A stretch of DNA of 64,000 nt from CAWAXW01 sp963786155 (GTDB lineage Bacteria > Actinomycetota > CADDZG01 > WHSQ01), in contig CAWAXW010000006.1 in assembly GCA_963786155.1 (NCBI GenBank), positions 1,612,001 to 1,676,000 of the forward strand, given 5' to 3'. Position numbers and translations under genes: made by a program. How positions within the stretch are numbered: position 1 is the first letter of the stretch; each line of letters starts with the position of its first letter. Below are positions 10,205 to 19,139 of the stretch, piece after piece. Under the pieces are notes generated by a model. It saw only the letters and a program-made list of their open reading frames with translations, had not been told where the DNA came from and made no database searches.

Positions 10205-10602
10205 TATGAAGGTGACGAGCCGCCCCGCTCGGTTTTGGAGGGCGTCCGGGGAACCGTGGATTTCTTGGACGTGGGCTTGCGAGTCGACTTCTTGGCCGAC
10301 TTGGCGGTCGTCTCTAGGCGCGCTACCCGTCGCTCCAATCTTTCGACGTCCCGTTTGGTCGCCAATCCGAGGTTCTTGACCTGGTTCGTTGACTCCGCGC
10401 GGATGAAGGCGATCATCTCGCGCCGGTTCTCTTTGCTCATGTCCATCAGATTCTTTACCCAGGCCGCAACCTGATCTTTCCGGAGGTCACCGGACTTCAC
10501 CATGCCGCGCACGATCTGCTCGGCTCGGTTGCGGGACAATTCGGCGACTCCCGATGTGAACAGTGCGGCCCTGCGTAGCTCGTCTCTCACTCGAACCTCC
10601 AA
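10204..10602 (-). CDS. Phasin-like coiled-coil protein with lysine/serine-rich tail
   Basis: Intact 132-residue protein. Residues 1-75 form a helix-rich region (SRNRAEQIVRGMVKSGDLRK) and residues about 80-98 a short coiled coil (ATKRDVERLERRVARLE). The C-terminal 35 residues are low complexity and basic (KSAKKSTRKPTSKKSTVPRT). This layout matches the phasin/PhaF-like proteins of actinobacteria, thought to coat polyhydroxyalkanoate granules or contact DNA through the basic tail. No PHA synthase is in the window, so the granule role is only inferred. The stop overlaps the next start by 4 bp. Confidence 0.7.
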   Translation of the reverse strand: MEVRVRDELRRAALFTSGVAELSRNRAEQIVRGMVKSGDLRKDQVAAWVKNLMDMSKENRREMIAFIRAESTNQVKNLGLATKRDVERLERRVARLETTAKSAKKSTRKPTSKKSTVPRTPSKTERGGSSPS

Positions 10603-10631
10603 ACTCCCGTCTCAGCCGGCGAACCCGAACC

Positions 10632-10644
10632 TATACTCGCATCG
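10632..10644 (+). promoter_or_regulatory. Candidate -10 element and leaderless start of the rhomboid gene
   Basis: A TATACT hexamer at 10632-10637 lies 6 bp before the GTG at 10644, which is about where transcription would start. There is no Shine-Dalgarno sequence before this GTG and no convincing -35 box. The arrangement fits the leaderless transcripts common in actinobacteria. It would place the promoter just outside the divergent phasin-like gene, which starts at 10602. Confidence 0.4.
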
Positions 10645-11426
10645 TGCTGGCACCGCTTCCATCCACGTCGTTGATACCCATCTCCGACGTGAATCCCACG
10701 AAGCGCTTCCCCGTCGTCACGATCCTGCTGATCGCCGCCAACATCGTGATGTTCTTCATGACGCCGGACTTCGGAACGGACTCGATCCCGGCCGCCAGCT
10801 ATTTCTACGAGCACGCTCCCGTCCCGTGCCAGCTCACCGAATCCTGCCCCGACGCGGTCGTCCTCGGGACTTCCGCTCCGATCCCCATTCCGGAGCGGGA
10901 CCCGCTCTCATTCATCTACGCGATCTTGTTCTCCACCTTCTTGCACGCTGGGTTCCTCCACATCGCGGGCAACATGCTGTTCTTGTGGGTGTTCGGAAAC
11001 AACGTCGAGGACTTCCTCGGGCCCATTAAGTACCTCCTCTTCTACTTAGCCGGCGGGATCGTCGTGGGTTTCGCCCACGTCTTGACCCATCTCAACTCCG
11101 ACCCCGTCCCGGCCGTCGGCGCGTCCGGCGCGGTGGCCGCGGCCATGGGCGCTTACATGGTCTTGTTCCCGCGCGCACGTGTGCGGACTCTCGTGATCGT
11201 CATCTTCTTCATCACGTGGGTTGAAGTCCCCGCATTGTTGGTCCTGGGGATGTGGCTCGTCTATCAGTTCGTGATCGGAGCGCAGGAACTTGCGGGAGTC
11301 ACGGGGGTTGCGTGGATGGCGCACGTCGGAGGCTTCGCGTTCGGCGCGCTGATGATCTTCATCCTCGGAGGCCGGCCTCAGCAGCTGCGTCCCGCGTGGC
11401 CGCCCGACAACTACTCCAAGTACTGA
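10644..11426 (+). CDS. Rhomboid-family intramembrane serine protease
   Basis: Membrane protease that cleaves transmembrane substrates within the bilayer. From the GTG at 10644 the protein is 260 residues with about six hydrophobic helices: VVTILLIAANIVMFF near the N-terminus, an insert loop (about 45-85), then FLHAGFLHIAGNMLFLWVF, which carries the conserved HxxxN-type helix. The catalytic serine is in GASGAVAAAMGAYM and the catalytic histidine in AHVGGFAFGALM. The frame is open further upstream to 10563, but that start would overlap the divergent gene and add residues without conservation. Substrate unknown. The 3' end overlaps the convergent HAD gene by 16 bp. Confidence 0.9.
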   Translation: MLAPLPSTSLIPISDVNPTKRFPVVTILLIAANIVMFFMTPDFGTDSIPAASYFYEHAPVPCQLTESCPDAVVLGTSAPIPIPERDPLSFIYAILFSTFLHAGFLHIAGNMLFLWVFGNNVEDFLGPIKYLLFYLAGGIVVGFAHVLTHLNSDPVPAVGASGAVAAAMGAYMVLFPRARVRTLVIVIFFITWVEVPALLVLGMWLVYQFVIGAQELAGVTGVAWMAHVGGFAFGALMIFILGGRPQQLRPAWPPDNYSKY

Positions 11427-12199
11427 ACGAGATCGGCCAAGCTGCCGATCACAAGATCCGGAGCGGGGTCGACGGTCTTCGCATCCTCGGCGCTCGTGAC
11501 CCCCGATAGAACGAGCACCGCGTCCCATCCCATCGCCGCTGCCCCCGCGAGGTCGGTCTCGGGACGGTCACCCACCACGGCCACCCTGGTCGCGCCGTCC
11601 AGGCGGCGGGCACACGCCTCCATCATCGGCTTGTGAGGCTTGCCCATCACCTCGGCCCGGCCCCCCGACGCGATCTCGATAGAGCTGAGGATCGCCCCCG
11701 CCCCAGGCCAGAGGCCGTCGGGGGCCGGGAATGCCGCATCGTCGTTGGTCGCGATGAAGGTAGCCCCCGCCCGCACCGCGAAGGCCGCCCTGCGCATGGC
11801 CGGATAGTCGAAATCCGGATCCCATCCGACGACGACGAGATCGGAGGATCGGGCCGCCGGGTCGTCGTCCACCTCGATCCCAACCCCCGTCAAGGCCACT
11901 CGGATCCCCTCGCCGCCGACGACGATGGCCTTGCCGGCCGTTTCTCGCCGCCGAAGCTCCTCGGCCGTCACGAGGGCCGACGTCACGATCTCCTCGGACT
12001 CTGCCGGCACGCCCATCGACGTGAGCTTGCCGACATAGCCCTCGACCGTGACGCGCGAGTTGTTCGTGGCGAATAAGACCCTCACGCCCTTCGCCTTGAG
12101 TTCGGTGATCGCCTCCGCCGCGCCCGGGATCGGGACATCTCCCCTATAGATGACTCCATCAAGGTCGTAGACGATCCCGTCGTACGATGCGCGCTTCAT
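11411..12199 (-). CDS. HAD-IIA (NagD-type) phosphatase
   Basis: Cytoplasmic phosphatase of the NagD/Rv1692 type; Rv1692 is a glycerol-3-phosphate phosphatase. From the ATG at 12199 the protein is 262 residues: motif I IVYDLDGVIYRGD (nucleophile and acid/base aspartates), motif II FATNNSR, a C2-type cap, then KPHKPMMEACARR and motif IV VAVVGDRPETDLAGA. An upstream ATG at 12250 would add 17 residues within the divergent gene's conserved region, so 12199 is preferred. The position matches Rv1692 upstream of tlyA in Mycobacterium, but a rhomboid gene now lies between them. Substrate is inferred from position and family. Confidence 0.88.
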   Translation of the reverse strand: MKRASYDGIVYDLDGVIYRGDVPIPGAAEAITELKAKGVRVLFATNNSRVTVEGYVGKLTSMGVPAESEEIVTSALVTAEELRRRETAGKAIVVGGEGIRVALTGVGIEVDDDPAARSSDLVVVGWDPDFDYPAMRRAAFAVRAGATFIATNDDAAFPAPDGLWPGAGAILSSIEIASGGRAEVMGKPHKPMMEACARRLDGATRVAVVGDRPETDLAGAAAMGWDAVLVLSGVTSAEDAKTVDPAPDLVIGSLADLVQYLE

Positions 12200-13403
12200 G
12201 CCCTCATTACGTCCTTTCCGCGGGATCAGATACTCCTCGACCGACCGCATCGCGGATCTCGTCTGTCCACCGTACGACGTGATCCCTCCCGCCGAGCAGG
12301 ACGCGTTGTACGAACGTCACCCCAACAATGCGATCCGACTCGAGCTCGCCAAGACCGAAGGCGACTACTCGAACGTCGCCGCTACCTTCGAGTCCTGGCT
12401 TCGGGAAGAGGTGCTCGAGGTCGAAACCGAGCCGGCCCTGTACGTATACCGCCAGGACTTCACGGTCGAAGGAGTGAAGAGACGGGTCGTCGGCGTCATC
12501 GGCGCCCTCGGCCTCGAACCGTTCGGCAAGGACGCTGGGGTCCTCCCCCACGAGCGGACGATGCCGGGGCCGAAGAAGGATCGACTCGCGCTGCTCGAAG
12601 CATGTCCGGTCAATTTCTCGCCCATCTACGCGATCTACCGCGCCGGGGGTGGATTGACGGACTTCTACGAGACGATCGCGACGCGGCCCCCGATCTACCG
12701 CTTCCTCGACGGCGCGGGCGTCTTGCACCGCCTATGGGTGGTGACGGCGGCCGGGGAGAAAGAGCTGTTGGAGAGCTCGGTCGCGCCGGGCCCCCTCGTC
12801 ATCGCCGACGGACACCATCGTTACGAAACGGCCCTCGCCTACAACGAGCGGCATTCATCCGAGCCTGGCGAGCACGACTCGATCATGTGCTTCTGCGTCG
12901 ATGCCGACGACGCGGAGCTGGTCGTGCTCCCGTACAACCGAACGCTCGAGCTGCCTTCGGAATCGATCGAGCGATTGGCCGCGACCTTCCACACTGAGTC
13001 GATTGAATTGCAGAACGCGCGGAACGGTCTCGAAGGATCCAAGGCCGACCATGCCTTCGTGTTCGTCACGGCCGATGAAGCTCTCCTGGTCGAGCTGAGC
13101 GACACCGACGTCGCGTCGACTCTTGGTGACCGCGCCGCCGCATGGCGCGCCCTCGATGTAGTCGTTCTCCATGAGGTGGTGTTCCCAGCGATCACGACTG
13201 GAGAGCTCCGCGCACTAGCGTTCACTCGCGATCCCGAAGAAGTGATCGGAGCTGCCCGTGAGGGTCGAGTCGGCATCCTCATGCGCGCGGTCGCGCCGAC
13301 CCAGGTGGTGGATGTCGCGGCTTCGGGCGAGCGGATGCCGCAGAAGGCCAGCTACTTCTGGCCGAAAGCGATTACTGGTCTGGTGTTCCGCTCCCTGCGG
13401 TGA
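12198..13403 (+). CDS. DUF1015 family protein
   Basis: Intact 401-residue member of DUF1015, a conserved bacterial family of unsettled biochemical function (some members are annotated as SerC-associated or kinase-like). The start MPSLRPFRGIRY and the early CPPYDVIPPAEQDALYERHP are typical. The most conserved block is IADGHHRYETALAY (about residues 200-215), followed by MCFCVDADDAELVVLPYNR. The C-terminus contains RMPQKASYFWPKAITGLVFRS. Its ATG (12198-12200) overlaps the divergent HAD gene's ATG (12197-12199) within a CATG palindrome. Confidence 0.87.
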   Translation: MPSLRPFRGIRYSSTDRIADLVCPPYDVIPPAEQDALYERHPNNAIRLELAKTEGDYSNVAATFESWLREEVLEVETEPALYVYRQDFTVEGVKRRVVGVIGALGLEPFGKDAGVLPHERTMPGPKKDRLALLEACPVNFSPIYAIYRAGGGLTDFYETIATRPPIYRFLDGAGVLHRLWVVTAAGEKELLESSVAPGPLVIADGHHRYETALAYNERHSSEPGEHDSIMCFCVDADDAELVVLPYNRTLELPSESIERLAATFHTESIELQNARNGLEGSKADHAFVFVTADEALLVELSDTDVASTLGDRAAAWRALDVVVLHEVVFPAITTGELRALAFTRDPEEVIGAAREGRVGILMRAVAPTQVVDVAASGERMPQKASYFWPKAITGLVFRSLR

Positions 13404-13916
13404 CCGTCTCTTCCTTCTTCTCCGGAAGGGGTGGCGGGTCACACACGCGACACGGAGTGAGGCCCTCGTTCGCGGCTTGCTCGACCGTCACCGTGGTTAG
13501 TCCTTGCTTGCCCTCGAGGACGCGACAGCCGGGCTCGTGGTAGCTCCCCCCGCCGCTACGACTTGCCCCGTCGCCGCGCTCGCACCGTTCGTCGTGAACT
13601 GCATGCGAGAGAGGTTGCGGCTCAGGAGGCGGGTCATCTCGTCGAACTTCTCGGTGAAGATCTGTCGTTCGGCCCGAACGGTGGAAAGCAATAGAAGCGT
13701 GCAACCCGTGATGATCAGTCCGAGGCCCATGAACCCACCCGAGAGCAGGTAAGGGAATTGGCTGTCGACCCGCACCAGGTTGGCCGCCCCGTCCCAGGCC
13801 TTGCCGACCGCGATGAATCCGGCCACCACGAAAAGGAATCCGAGCATGCGGCCGAGACGGATCCGACGATCGGCGTCCCCCATGACCGAGGCCCAGAGGG
13901 CGCGAAGACGCTTCAT
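13372..13916 (-). CDS. Membrane protein with C-terminal Cys-rich (Ada-like) motif, frameshifted
   Basis: The N-terminal part (from 13916) is a small protein with two transmembrane helices (GFLFVVAGFIAVGKAW and GGFMGLGLIITGCTLLLL) and a helical stretch RQIFTEKFDEMTRLLSRNL. Its own frame ends at 13497. At a run of six C residues (13546-13551, + strand) the neighbouring frame takes over and gives SYHEPGCRVLEGKQGL...GLTPCRVCDPPP to a stop at 13372. The YHxxxC...PCxxC spacing resembles the metal-binding motif of Ada-like domains. A one-base indel in the homopolymer would join them into a protein of about 180 residues: a membrane anchor plus a cytoplasmic zinc-binding tail. The tail overlaps the convergent DUF1015 gene by 32 bp. 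Function unknown. Confidence 0.6.
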
Positions 13917-14055
13917 TTAAGGGAGCCTAGCAAAACCTGAGCGATGTTACGCTCGCTAGATTCTGGGGGTTCGGGCATCCGCGCCCCGATCGGGCGGGCC
14001 CAGACGAGAATCCTCATAGTGGACCAGGGGGGAACCACCCGATGGAGGATCGATC

Positions 14056-15366
14056 GTGAAAGCTACGTTCCGCACCTTGCTGGCGGCGCTATTGACGGCT
14101 GCCGTCTTCGTCCCGGCGATCCCGGCCGCCAAAGCCGAGGAGGCCGAGCCTGCCGTCACAGACCTGGCGTACTACTGGGAAGCCGCCGCTCAGCAACAGG
14201 TGGAAACGCCCAACGGCACGGTCACAGTCGAGACCCCCAACCCCTTCTGTCCCTCGGCACCGAGCTCCCTCGGGGCAGTCCCCGGGACCTGCGCTCCCGA
14301 AAGGCTCCCAGTCTGGGTCCAGGGAGGAGACTACGAGACTCCATACATGCTCTCCGCTGTCGCCTTCGACTTGTCGCTCGTTCCCATCGGATCCGAGGTC
14401 AGCGATTTCACAGTCAAGCTCTTGGAGGACGAGTCCGGTTGCTCCCAGCGAGAGGGCGAGACGCCTCCAGTTCAGTGCCGCGACACCGAGCCGCTCTTCA
14501 TAGACGGGCAGAGGCTGCAGGCCTGCGTGGTCAACGATCTCTTCGGAAGTGGAGAGGCCCGTCTCTACAAGGAGATCCCCAAGCACACTTGCTCGTCCAC
14601 CTCCCCCATCGCCGAACGCAAAGAGATCAAGAACGACGCCGAGGCCGACCCGACCGACTCCACCCCCGACCACGTCTGGACGTTCGACCTCACCGCTGAG
14701 GCTCAGGAGTGGACCAAGAGCTTCACTACGGTTACCGGAGTCCTCCTCAGGCCTGTCAAGCCGAAGAACGAAGAGGACGCAGAAGATGAGTGGCGCGTCG
14801 TGCTCGCAGGGCCAAGAGTAGAGAACGGGGTCGTAACGAGTCTCAAATACGAGCCCGGCGAGGGCGACGAGATACCCCCGATCGGCGGAACGGACACGGG
14901 CGGGACCGTGCCGAGCACGACCGGGAGCTCCACGGATTTCACGACTACGGGATCAACCGGCTCCTTCCCTTCGAGTTCAGATAGCGGAAGCTCGTTCGGG
15001 GACACAACGGGCACCGGCGAAGTGGGGGCTCCGGAGGACACCGGCGCGACCGAGCTGGCGGTGGACGAGGCCGCTGCCGAGGGGCCCGGCGTGGACTCGT
15101 TCCCCGGTTACGTCTGGCTGGCGATCCTCGCCGGGATCGTCGCCTTCTCGACGATGCGTTCGATCATCTTTGACTCGGTGACGGGCATCAGGCCGAACGG
15201 GGCACTCGCGCAGATAAGGAAGTTGAATGCCGAGAAGAAGGGGCTCGAGCCATCGGGCGCGGCCTCCAAAGCAGGAATGGGAGCGGCTATCGGCGGAGGG
15301 ATTTCTAAGGGTTGGGATTCGGTCAAGCGACTCTTCGGTCGCAAGACATCCGCAGGGGAGGGTTAA
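14056..15366 (+). CDS. Secreted, C-terminally membrane-anchored beta-sandwich-like protein
   Basis: Intact 436-residue exported protein. A GTG start follows a GGAGG box (14044-14048). Residues 1-27 form a signal peptide (TLLAALLTAAVFVPAIPAAKA). Residues about 30-275 are probably an extracellular beta-rich domain with paired cysteines (FCPSAP, GTCAPE, SGCSQ, VQCRD, QACVV, HTCSS) and a DNRLRE-like look (MLSAVAFDLSLVPIGSEVSDFTVKL). A Gly/Ser/Thr linker (about 280-330) precedes a membrane helix (YVWLAILAGIVAFSTMRSIIF, about 352-372) and a basic cytoplasmic tail. It stops 4 bp before the substrate-binding lipoprotein gene, so it is probably co-expressed with the Liv transporter as an accessory surface protein. 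The domain assignment is tentative. Confidence 0.75.
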   Translation: MKATFRTLLAALLTAAVFVPAIPAAKAEEAEPAVTDLAYYWEAAAQQQVETPNGTVTVETPNPFCPSAPSSLGAVPGTCAPERLPVWVQGGDYETPYMLSAVAFDLSLVPIGSEVSDFTVKLLEDESGCSQREGETPPVQCRDTEPLFIDGQRLQACVVNDLFGSGEARLYKEIPKHTCSSTSPIAERKEIKNDAEADPTDSTPDHVWTFDLTAEAQEWTKSFTTVTGVLLRPVKPKNEEDAEDEWRVVLAGPRVENGVVTSLKYEPGEGDEIPPIGGTDTGGTVPSTTGSSTDFTTTGSTGSFPSSSDSGSSFGDTTGTGEVGAPEDTGATELAVDEAAAEGPGVDSFPGYVWLAILAGIVAFSTMRSIIFDSVTGIRPNGALAQIRKLNAEKKGLEPSGAASKAGMGAAIGGGISKGWDSVKRLFGRKTSAGEG

Positions 15367-15370
15367 TCAC

Positions 15371-16858
15371 GTGAGCCGCACCAATCGAATTTTCGCCGTG
15401 GTCCTATCGGGACTGTTGTTGATGACTGCCGCCGCATGCGGGCAGAAGTCGGGGGTCGCCGAGAAGGCGTTCACGACGGCCGGAGCCGGGCTGCCCGCTG
15501 GAGCCTCGGTGGACGCCGAAGGCAACATCGTCGACGCCTCGGGCAACATCATCGGCAACGTGGACGAGGGCATCTTCAGCGACACCGGCTCGGGTTCGTC
15601 TCTCGCAGGCGGTACCACTGGAGGCACGACGGGTGGCATCACCGGTGGCACCACGGGCGGGACCACCGGCGGCACTTCCGGGGGAACCGGAGGCACCGGG
15701 GATACTGGAGGCCCCGCCCCCTCTGGGAGCGGTGACACCACCGGGGTCACGGACAAGGAGATCAAGATCGGCCTCCACGCGCCTCTCACCGGGGCGGCGC
15801 CCGTCCCTTCGGACTCGGTTGCACAAGGCAAGGACTTGTGGACGAACTGGTCCAGGGCCAACGACAACCCGGTATTCGGCCGCTACGCCGAGAGCATCTT
15901 GAAGAACGACAACTACAACCCGTCCCAGGCAGTCGCCGTTTGCAAAGAGATGGTCGAGAAGGAAAAGGTCTTCATGCTCACCGGGGCGGCGGGAACCGAT
16001 CAGATCCAGTCCTGTGCGCGCTATGCGGCCTCGGTCGGCGTCCCCTACGTCTCGGCCGGGGTCACCGAGATCGGCCTGACCGGGTTGCCCGGCTACTTCG
16101 CGATCACGATGACCTACCCCGACCAGGGTCCGATGCTGGCCGACTTCTTGGTCAACAACCTGGGTGGGAGTGGCGAGAAGAACGGCATGCTTCGGTTCGA
16201 GACGCCGAATTTCCAGGACGCGCACGACGCCTTCGTCGACGGGTTGGAAAAAGCGGGGGGCAGCCTCGCTTACGACCGCGCGGTGAGCAAGACCGCGGGA
16301 ACGAGCGAAGCGCAGACCGTCGTCCAGGAGATGCAGACTGCGGGGATCGAGAACGTCTACGTCCTTACGTCCCCCGTGTGGTGGCTGCAGGTTCTGAAGG
16401 CCGCAGGCGGGCAGGCCTATAAGCCTCAGTGGATCGGCGTGGGCATCACGATGACCTTCGACACTGTCGCGAACGTCTCGTGCGACGCGAACAACTCCAT
16501 CGAGAAGGCGAAGTTCTTCTCCCCCTTCCCGGCATGGATCGATTCAGACAAGTTCGATCCGGATTTCCGGAAGGCAACCCGGGCCCACTCCACCAAAGGC
16601 GACGGGGACGACTTTATGTTGCTGTCGTGGGGGTTCTCGAAGGTGCTCGACGCGATGTTCCGTTCAGCCGGTCGGGATCTGACGCGCGAACGCTTCGTCC
16701 ATTTCTCCGAGCGGCTACGCAACATCAAGACGGGGGTCTTCCCACCGGTGAGCTTCAGTCCGGACGATCACTTCGGATCGAGCGCGGTTCATGTAAACGA
16801 AGCGCGCTGCGGCGATCGAAGGTGGCACACGATCCAGTCGTTCGTCTCGGACTTCTAG
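15371..16858 (+). CDS. livJ: Liv-type ABC transporter substrate-binding lipoprotein
   Basis: Extracytoplasmic receptor of a branched-chain amino-acid/amide-type importer. A GTG start at 15371 gives VSRTNRIFAVVLSGLLLM and a lipobox TAAAC, so it should be lipid-anchored at the cysteine near residue 23. A glycine/threonine repeat linker (about residues 80-115) separates the anchor from the Peripla_BP_6-type domain, which begins TDKEIKIGLHAPLTGAAPVP and contains MTYPDQGPMLADFLVNN and YVLTSPVWWLQVLKAAGG. At 495 residues it is longer than usual because of the linker. It lies 45 bp upstream of livH. The ligand could be a branched-chain amino acid, urea or another amide; sequence does not settle it. 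Confidence 0.88.
   Translation: MSRTNRIFAVVLSGLLLMTAAACGQKSGVAEKAFTTAGAGLPAGASVDAEGNIVDASGNIIGNVDEGIFSDTGSGSSLAGGTTGGTTGGITGGTTGGTTGGTSGGTGGTGDTGGPAPSGSGDTTGVTDKEIKIGLHAPLTGAAPVPSDSVAQGKDLWTNWSRANDNPVFGRYAESILKNDNYNPSQAVAVCKEMVEKEKVFMLTGAAGTDQIQSCARYAASVGVPYVSAGVTEIGLTGLPGYFAITMTYPDQGPMLADFLVNNLGGSGEKNGMLRFETPNFQDAHDAFVDGLEKAGGSLAYDRAVSKTAGTSEAQTVVQEMQTAGIENVYVLTSPVWWLQVLKAAGGQAYKPQWIGVGITMTFDTVANVSCDANNSIEKAKFFSPFPAWIDSDKFDPDFRKATRAHSTKGDGDDFMLLSWGFSKVLDAMFRSAGRDLTRERFVHFSERLRNIKTGVFPPVSFSPDDHFGSSAVHVNEARCGDRRWHTIQSFVSDF
15608..15713 (+). repeat. 12-bp repeats encoding a Gly-Gly-Thr-Thr linker
   Basis: About nine tandem, imperfect 12-bp units (for example GGCACCACGGGC) encode a run of GGTT-like tetrapeptides in the substrate-binding lipoprotein. 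The linker probably extends the binding domain away from the membrane through the cell wall. Repeat number may vary between strains. Confidence 0.85.
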
Positions 16859-16902
16859 GCACCGGCGCCGTCTAGGGCTTTTGAGGTAGCTTCCCTGCAA
16901 CT

Positions 16903-17913
16903 ATGAGAACCGCCATTGTTTCGGCGGCGTTAGCCGCAATCGTCGGAATCATCCTGCTTTTCGGAGCGGGCGACGACACGGGTCCCAACTCTTTCGTGGT
17001 CATCGGGGTAGCCCAGGGGGCCGTTTACGGCCTCGTCGCTCTCGGGCTCGTGCTCGTCTACAAGGGCAGCCGGGTCTTCAACTTCGCCCAGGGTGAGTTC
17101 GGGACGATGGGGGCATTCATCGTGTTCATCCTCATCGAGCAGGTCCAATCGCCCACGATCCCCTACGGGGTCGCGGTCGTAGCCGCTCTCATAGGGGTTG
17201 TCCTGATCGGCCTGATCATGGAGCGCGTCGTAATCAGACCGCTGCTCAACGCTCCCAGGGTCACCGTCATGGTCACGACTATCGCGTTTTCGCTCCTGCT
17301 CATCGGCATCCAGATCCTTCTTTTCCTGCCCGAGGCGAAATCGCTGCAGCCAATGATCCCGACCCTCGACGCGAACGACACCCCCACGGGGTTCGAGATT
17401 TTCAATTTCATCCTCGAGCCTCAGAGGATCCTCATCTTGGGCGTGCTCGCGGGTCTTGCCGGACTGCTCGGATATTTCTTCTCGCGAACCGACCTGGGCC
17501 TGGCCGTGCTGGCAACCTCCCAGGACGAGTTCGCAACCCGCGTGGTGGGCATCGGCGTCGAGCGGATGTCGCGCTTTATCTGGGGGGCGGCAGCTTTCCT
17601 AGGTGCGGTCGCCGGGATCCTGTTCGTCCCGTTGGGCATCGCCCTCGCTCCGGGCTCCATGACTAGCGCGGTACTGATCCCCGGCTTCACCGCGGCCGTT
17701 ATCGGGGGGATGACGAGTTTGCCTGGTGCGTTCGTAGGAGGGATGGTCGTTGGGATCATCAAGAGCCTCGCGGACTGGGCCGCAGGCCACTACGAGATCG
17801 GCGGCGAGATCCTCCAGAACCAGATCCCTGGGTTCTCGAACACGATGCTCGTCGTGGCCCTTCTCGCAGTGCTGTTGATCCGCCCACAGGGTCTATTGGG
17901 TAGCGAAGCATGA
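16903..17913 (+). CDS. livH: Liv-type ABC transporter permease LivH
   Basis: Inner-membrane permease of the importer. The intact 336-residue protein is mostly hydrophobic with about eight helices. It shows the LivH-family segments AQGAVYGLVALGLVLVYKGS, FNFAQGEFGTMGAF, and near the C-terminus PGFTAAVIGGMTSLPGAFVG. Its stop overlaps livM by 4 bp (ATGA). Order livJ-H-M-G-F is complete. Confidence 0.93.
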   Translation: MRTAIVSAALAAIVGIILLFGAGDDTGPNSFVVIGVAQGAVYGLVALGLVLVYKGSRVFNFAQGEFGTMGAFIVFILIEQVQSPTIPYGVAVVAALIGVVLIGLIMERVVIRPLLNAPRVTVMVTTIAFSLLLIGIQILLFLPEAKSLQPMIPTLDANDTPTGFEIFNFILEPQRILILGVLAGLAGLLGYFFSRTDLGLAVLATSQDEFATRVVGIGVERMSRFIWGAAAFLGAVAGILFVPLGIALAPGSMTSAVLIPGFTAAVIGGMTSLPGAFVGGMVVGIIKSLADWAAGHYEIGGEILQNQIPGFSNTMLVVALLAVLLIRPQGLLGSEA

Positions 17914-19139
17914 GTGCCTCGAGCGAGGCCCTGCCGGCACCGGCCCAGAGCGCGACCGAGGAAAAGGAGTTCACGCCCAGCGCGACGGGCTGGACCGCCC
18001 GGATCGGCGTGCTGGTCGCGATCTTCGGAGGGATCCTGTGGTTCACGGCGACCGCCCCGGGCTTCTGGGCCGATCGCGTATCTCTTGCTGCGATCTACGC
18101 CATCATCGGGCTCTCCCTCAACGTCGTCATGGGCTACGTCGGTCAGGTCTCTCTCGGCCATCACGGATTCGTGGGAATCGCAGCGTTCGTCGCGGCCTAC
18201 TACGTCAGCGAGAAGGCGGGCTGCACGACAGAGGCGTGCTCGCTCGCGGACTTCACGACCGCAACCGTTATCGCGATCCTCAGCGGAGCGGCCGCGGCCG
18301 GGCTGCTGGGTCTCGTCGCGCTGCGCATCAAAGGTCTCTACCTCGCACTGATCACGCTTTCGTACGGTTTCGCCGCCGAGACGTCGATCTTCGAGCTTCC
18401 GGAGTTGACGCGAGGCGGCGCCGGGATGCCCGCGCCTCGGCCGGAGGGCTTCCGCTCCGACACCGAGTTCGCCTTCCTGACGTTCTTCTTCCTGGCTTTG
18501 GTCATCTTCGTCGACTGGCGTCTCATCCGATCGAAGGTCGGTCGCGCCATCCTGTCGATCAAGAACTCCGAGCCCATCGCGGCCTCCTACGGGATCAACG
18601 TCACCGCTTATAAGGTGCTGGCCTTCGTCCTCTCGGGAGTGTTCGCCGGGCTCGCCGGAAGCTTGTTCGCCTTCCGCTCGACAACCGTTGTAGCGAATGA
18701 CTTCGTTTTCGCCACCGCGCTCCTTTGGGTCCTGATGGTGGTCGTCGGTGGTCTCGGCAACCGGGTCGGCGTGATAGTCGGCTCAGCCTTCTTTGCCCTG
18801 TTCCCATTCCTTCTCGAGTTGTGGTCGGGCCTCGCGCACTTCATCGAGGATCAAGGCCGCGACATCTCCTACATCACGATCGTGGTCGGCGCGGCGCTCG
18901 CGATCCTGACGATCATCCAGTACCCAGGTGGGATCGGTGAACAGATCTCGCCGATCACCCGGTGGCTCGGTGGTAAGCGCTTCTCGATGCACCCGGAGGG
19001 ACACGGACCCAAGAAACCCCACAAGTCGCTGAAAGCACGCCTAGGTCTGGATAAGTCGGGTCACGACGACGACAAGCCCGAAGTGGAAGCCTCAGCCGAC
19101 GAACCCGAGCCGGCGACCGCCGGCCAGGAACGCACCTGA
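17910..19139 (+). CDS. livM: Liv-type ABC transporter permease LivM
   Basis: Second permease of the importer, 409 residues and intact. The N-terminal tail (1-35) is polar, and the membrane core begins ARIGVLVAIFGGILWF. Family segments are GLSLNVVMGYVGQVSLGHHG, YLALITLSYGF and NSEPIAASYGINVTAYKVLAF. An unusual charged C-terminal extension of about 55 residues (from MHPEGHGPKKPHKSL, rich in D, E and K) is not part of the usual permease core and should be cytoplasmic. The ATG overlaps livH, and the stop touches the livG start. Confidence 0.92.
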   Translation: MSASSEALPAPAQSATEEKEFTPSATGWTARIGVLVAIFGGILWFTATAPGFWADRVSLAAIYAIIGLSLNVVMGYVGQVSLGHHGFVGIAAFVAAYYVSEKAGCTTEACSLADFTTATVIAILSGAAAAGLLGLVALRIKGLYLALITLSYGFAAETSIFELPELTRGGAGMPAPRPEGFRSDTEFAFLTFFFLALVIFVDWRLIRSKVGRAILSIKNSEPIAASYGINVTAYKVLAFVLSGVFAGLAGSLFAFRSTTVVANDFVFATALLWVLMVVVGGLGNRVGVIVGSAFFALFPFLLELWSGLAHFIEDQGRDISYITIVVGAALAILTIIQYPGGIGEQISPITRWLGGKRFSMHPEGHGPKKPHKSLKARLGLDKSGHDDDKPEVEASADEPEPATAGQERT

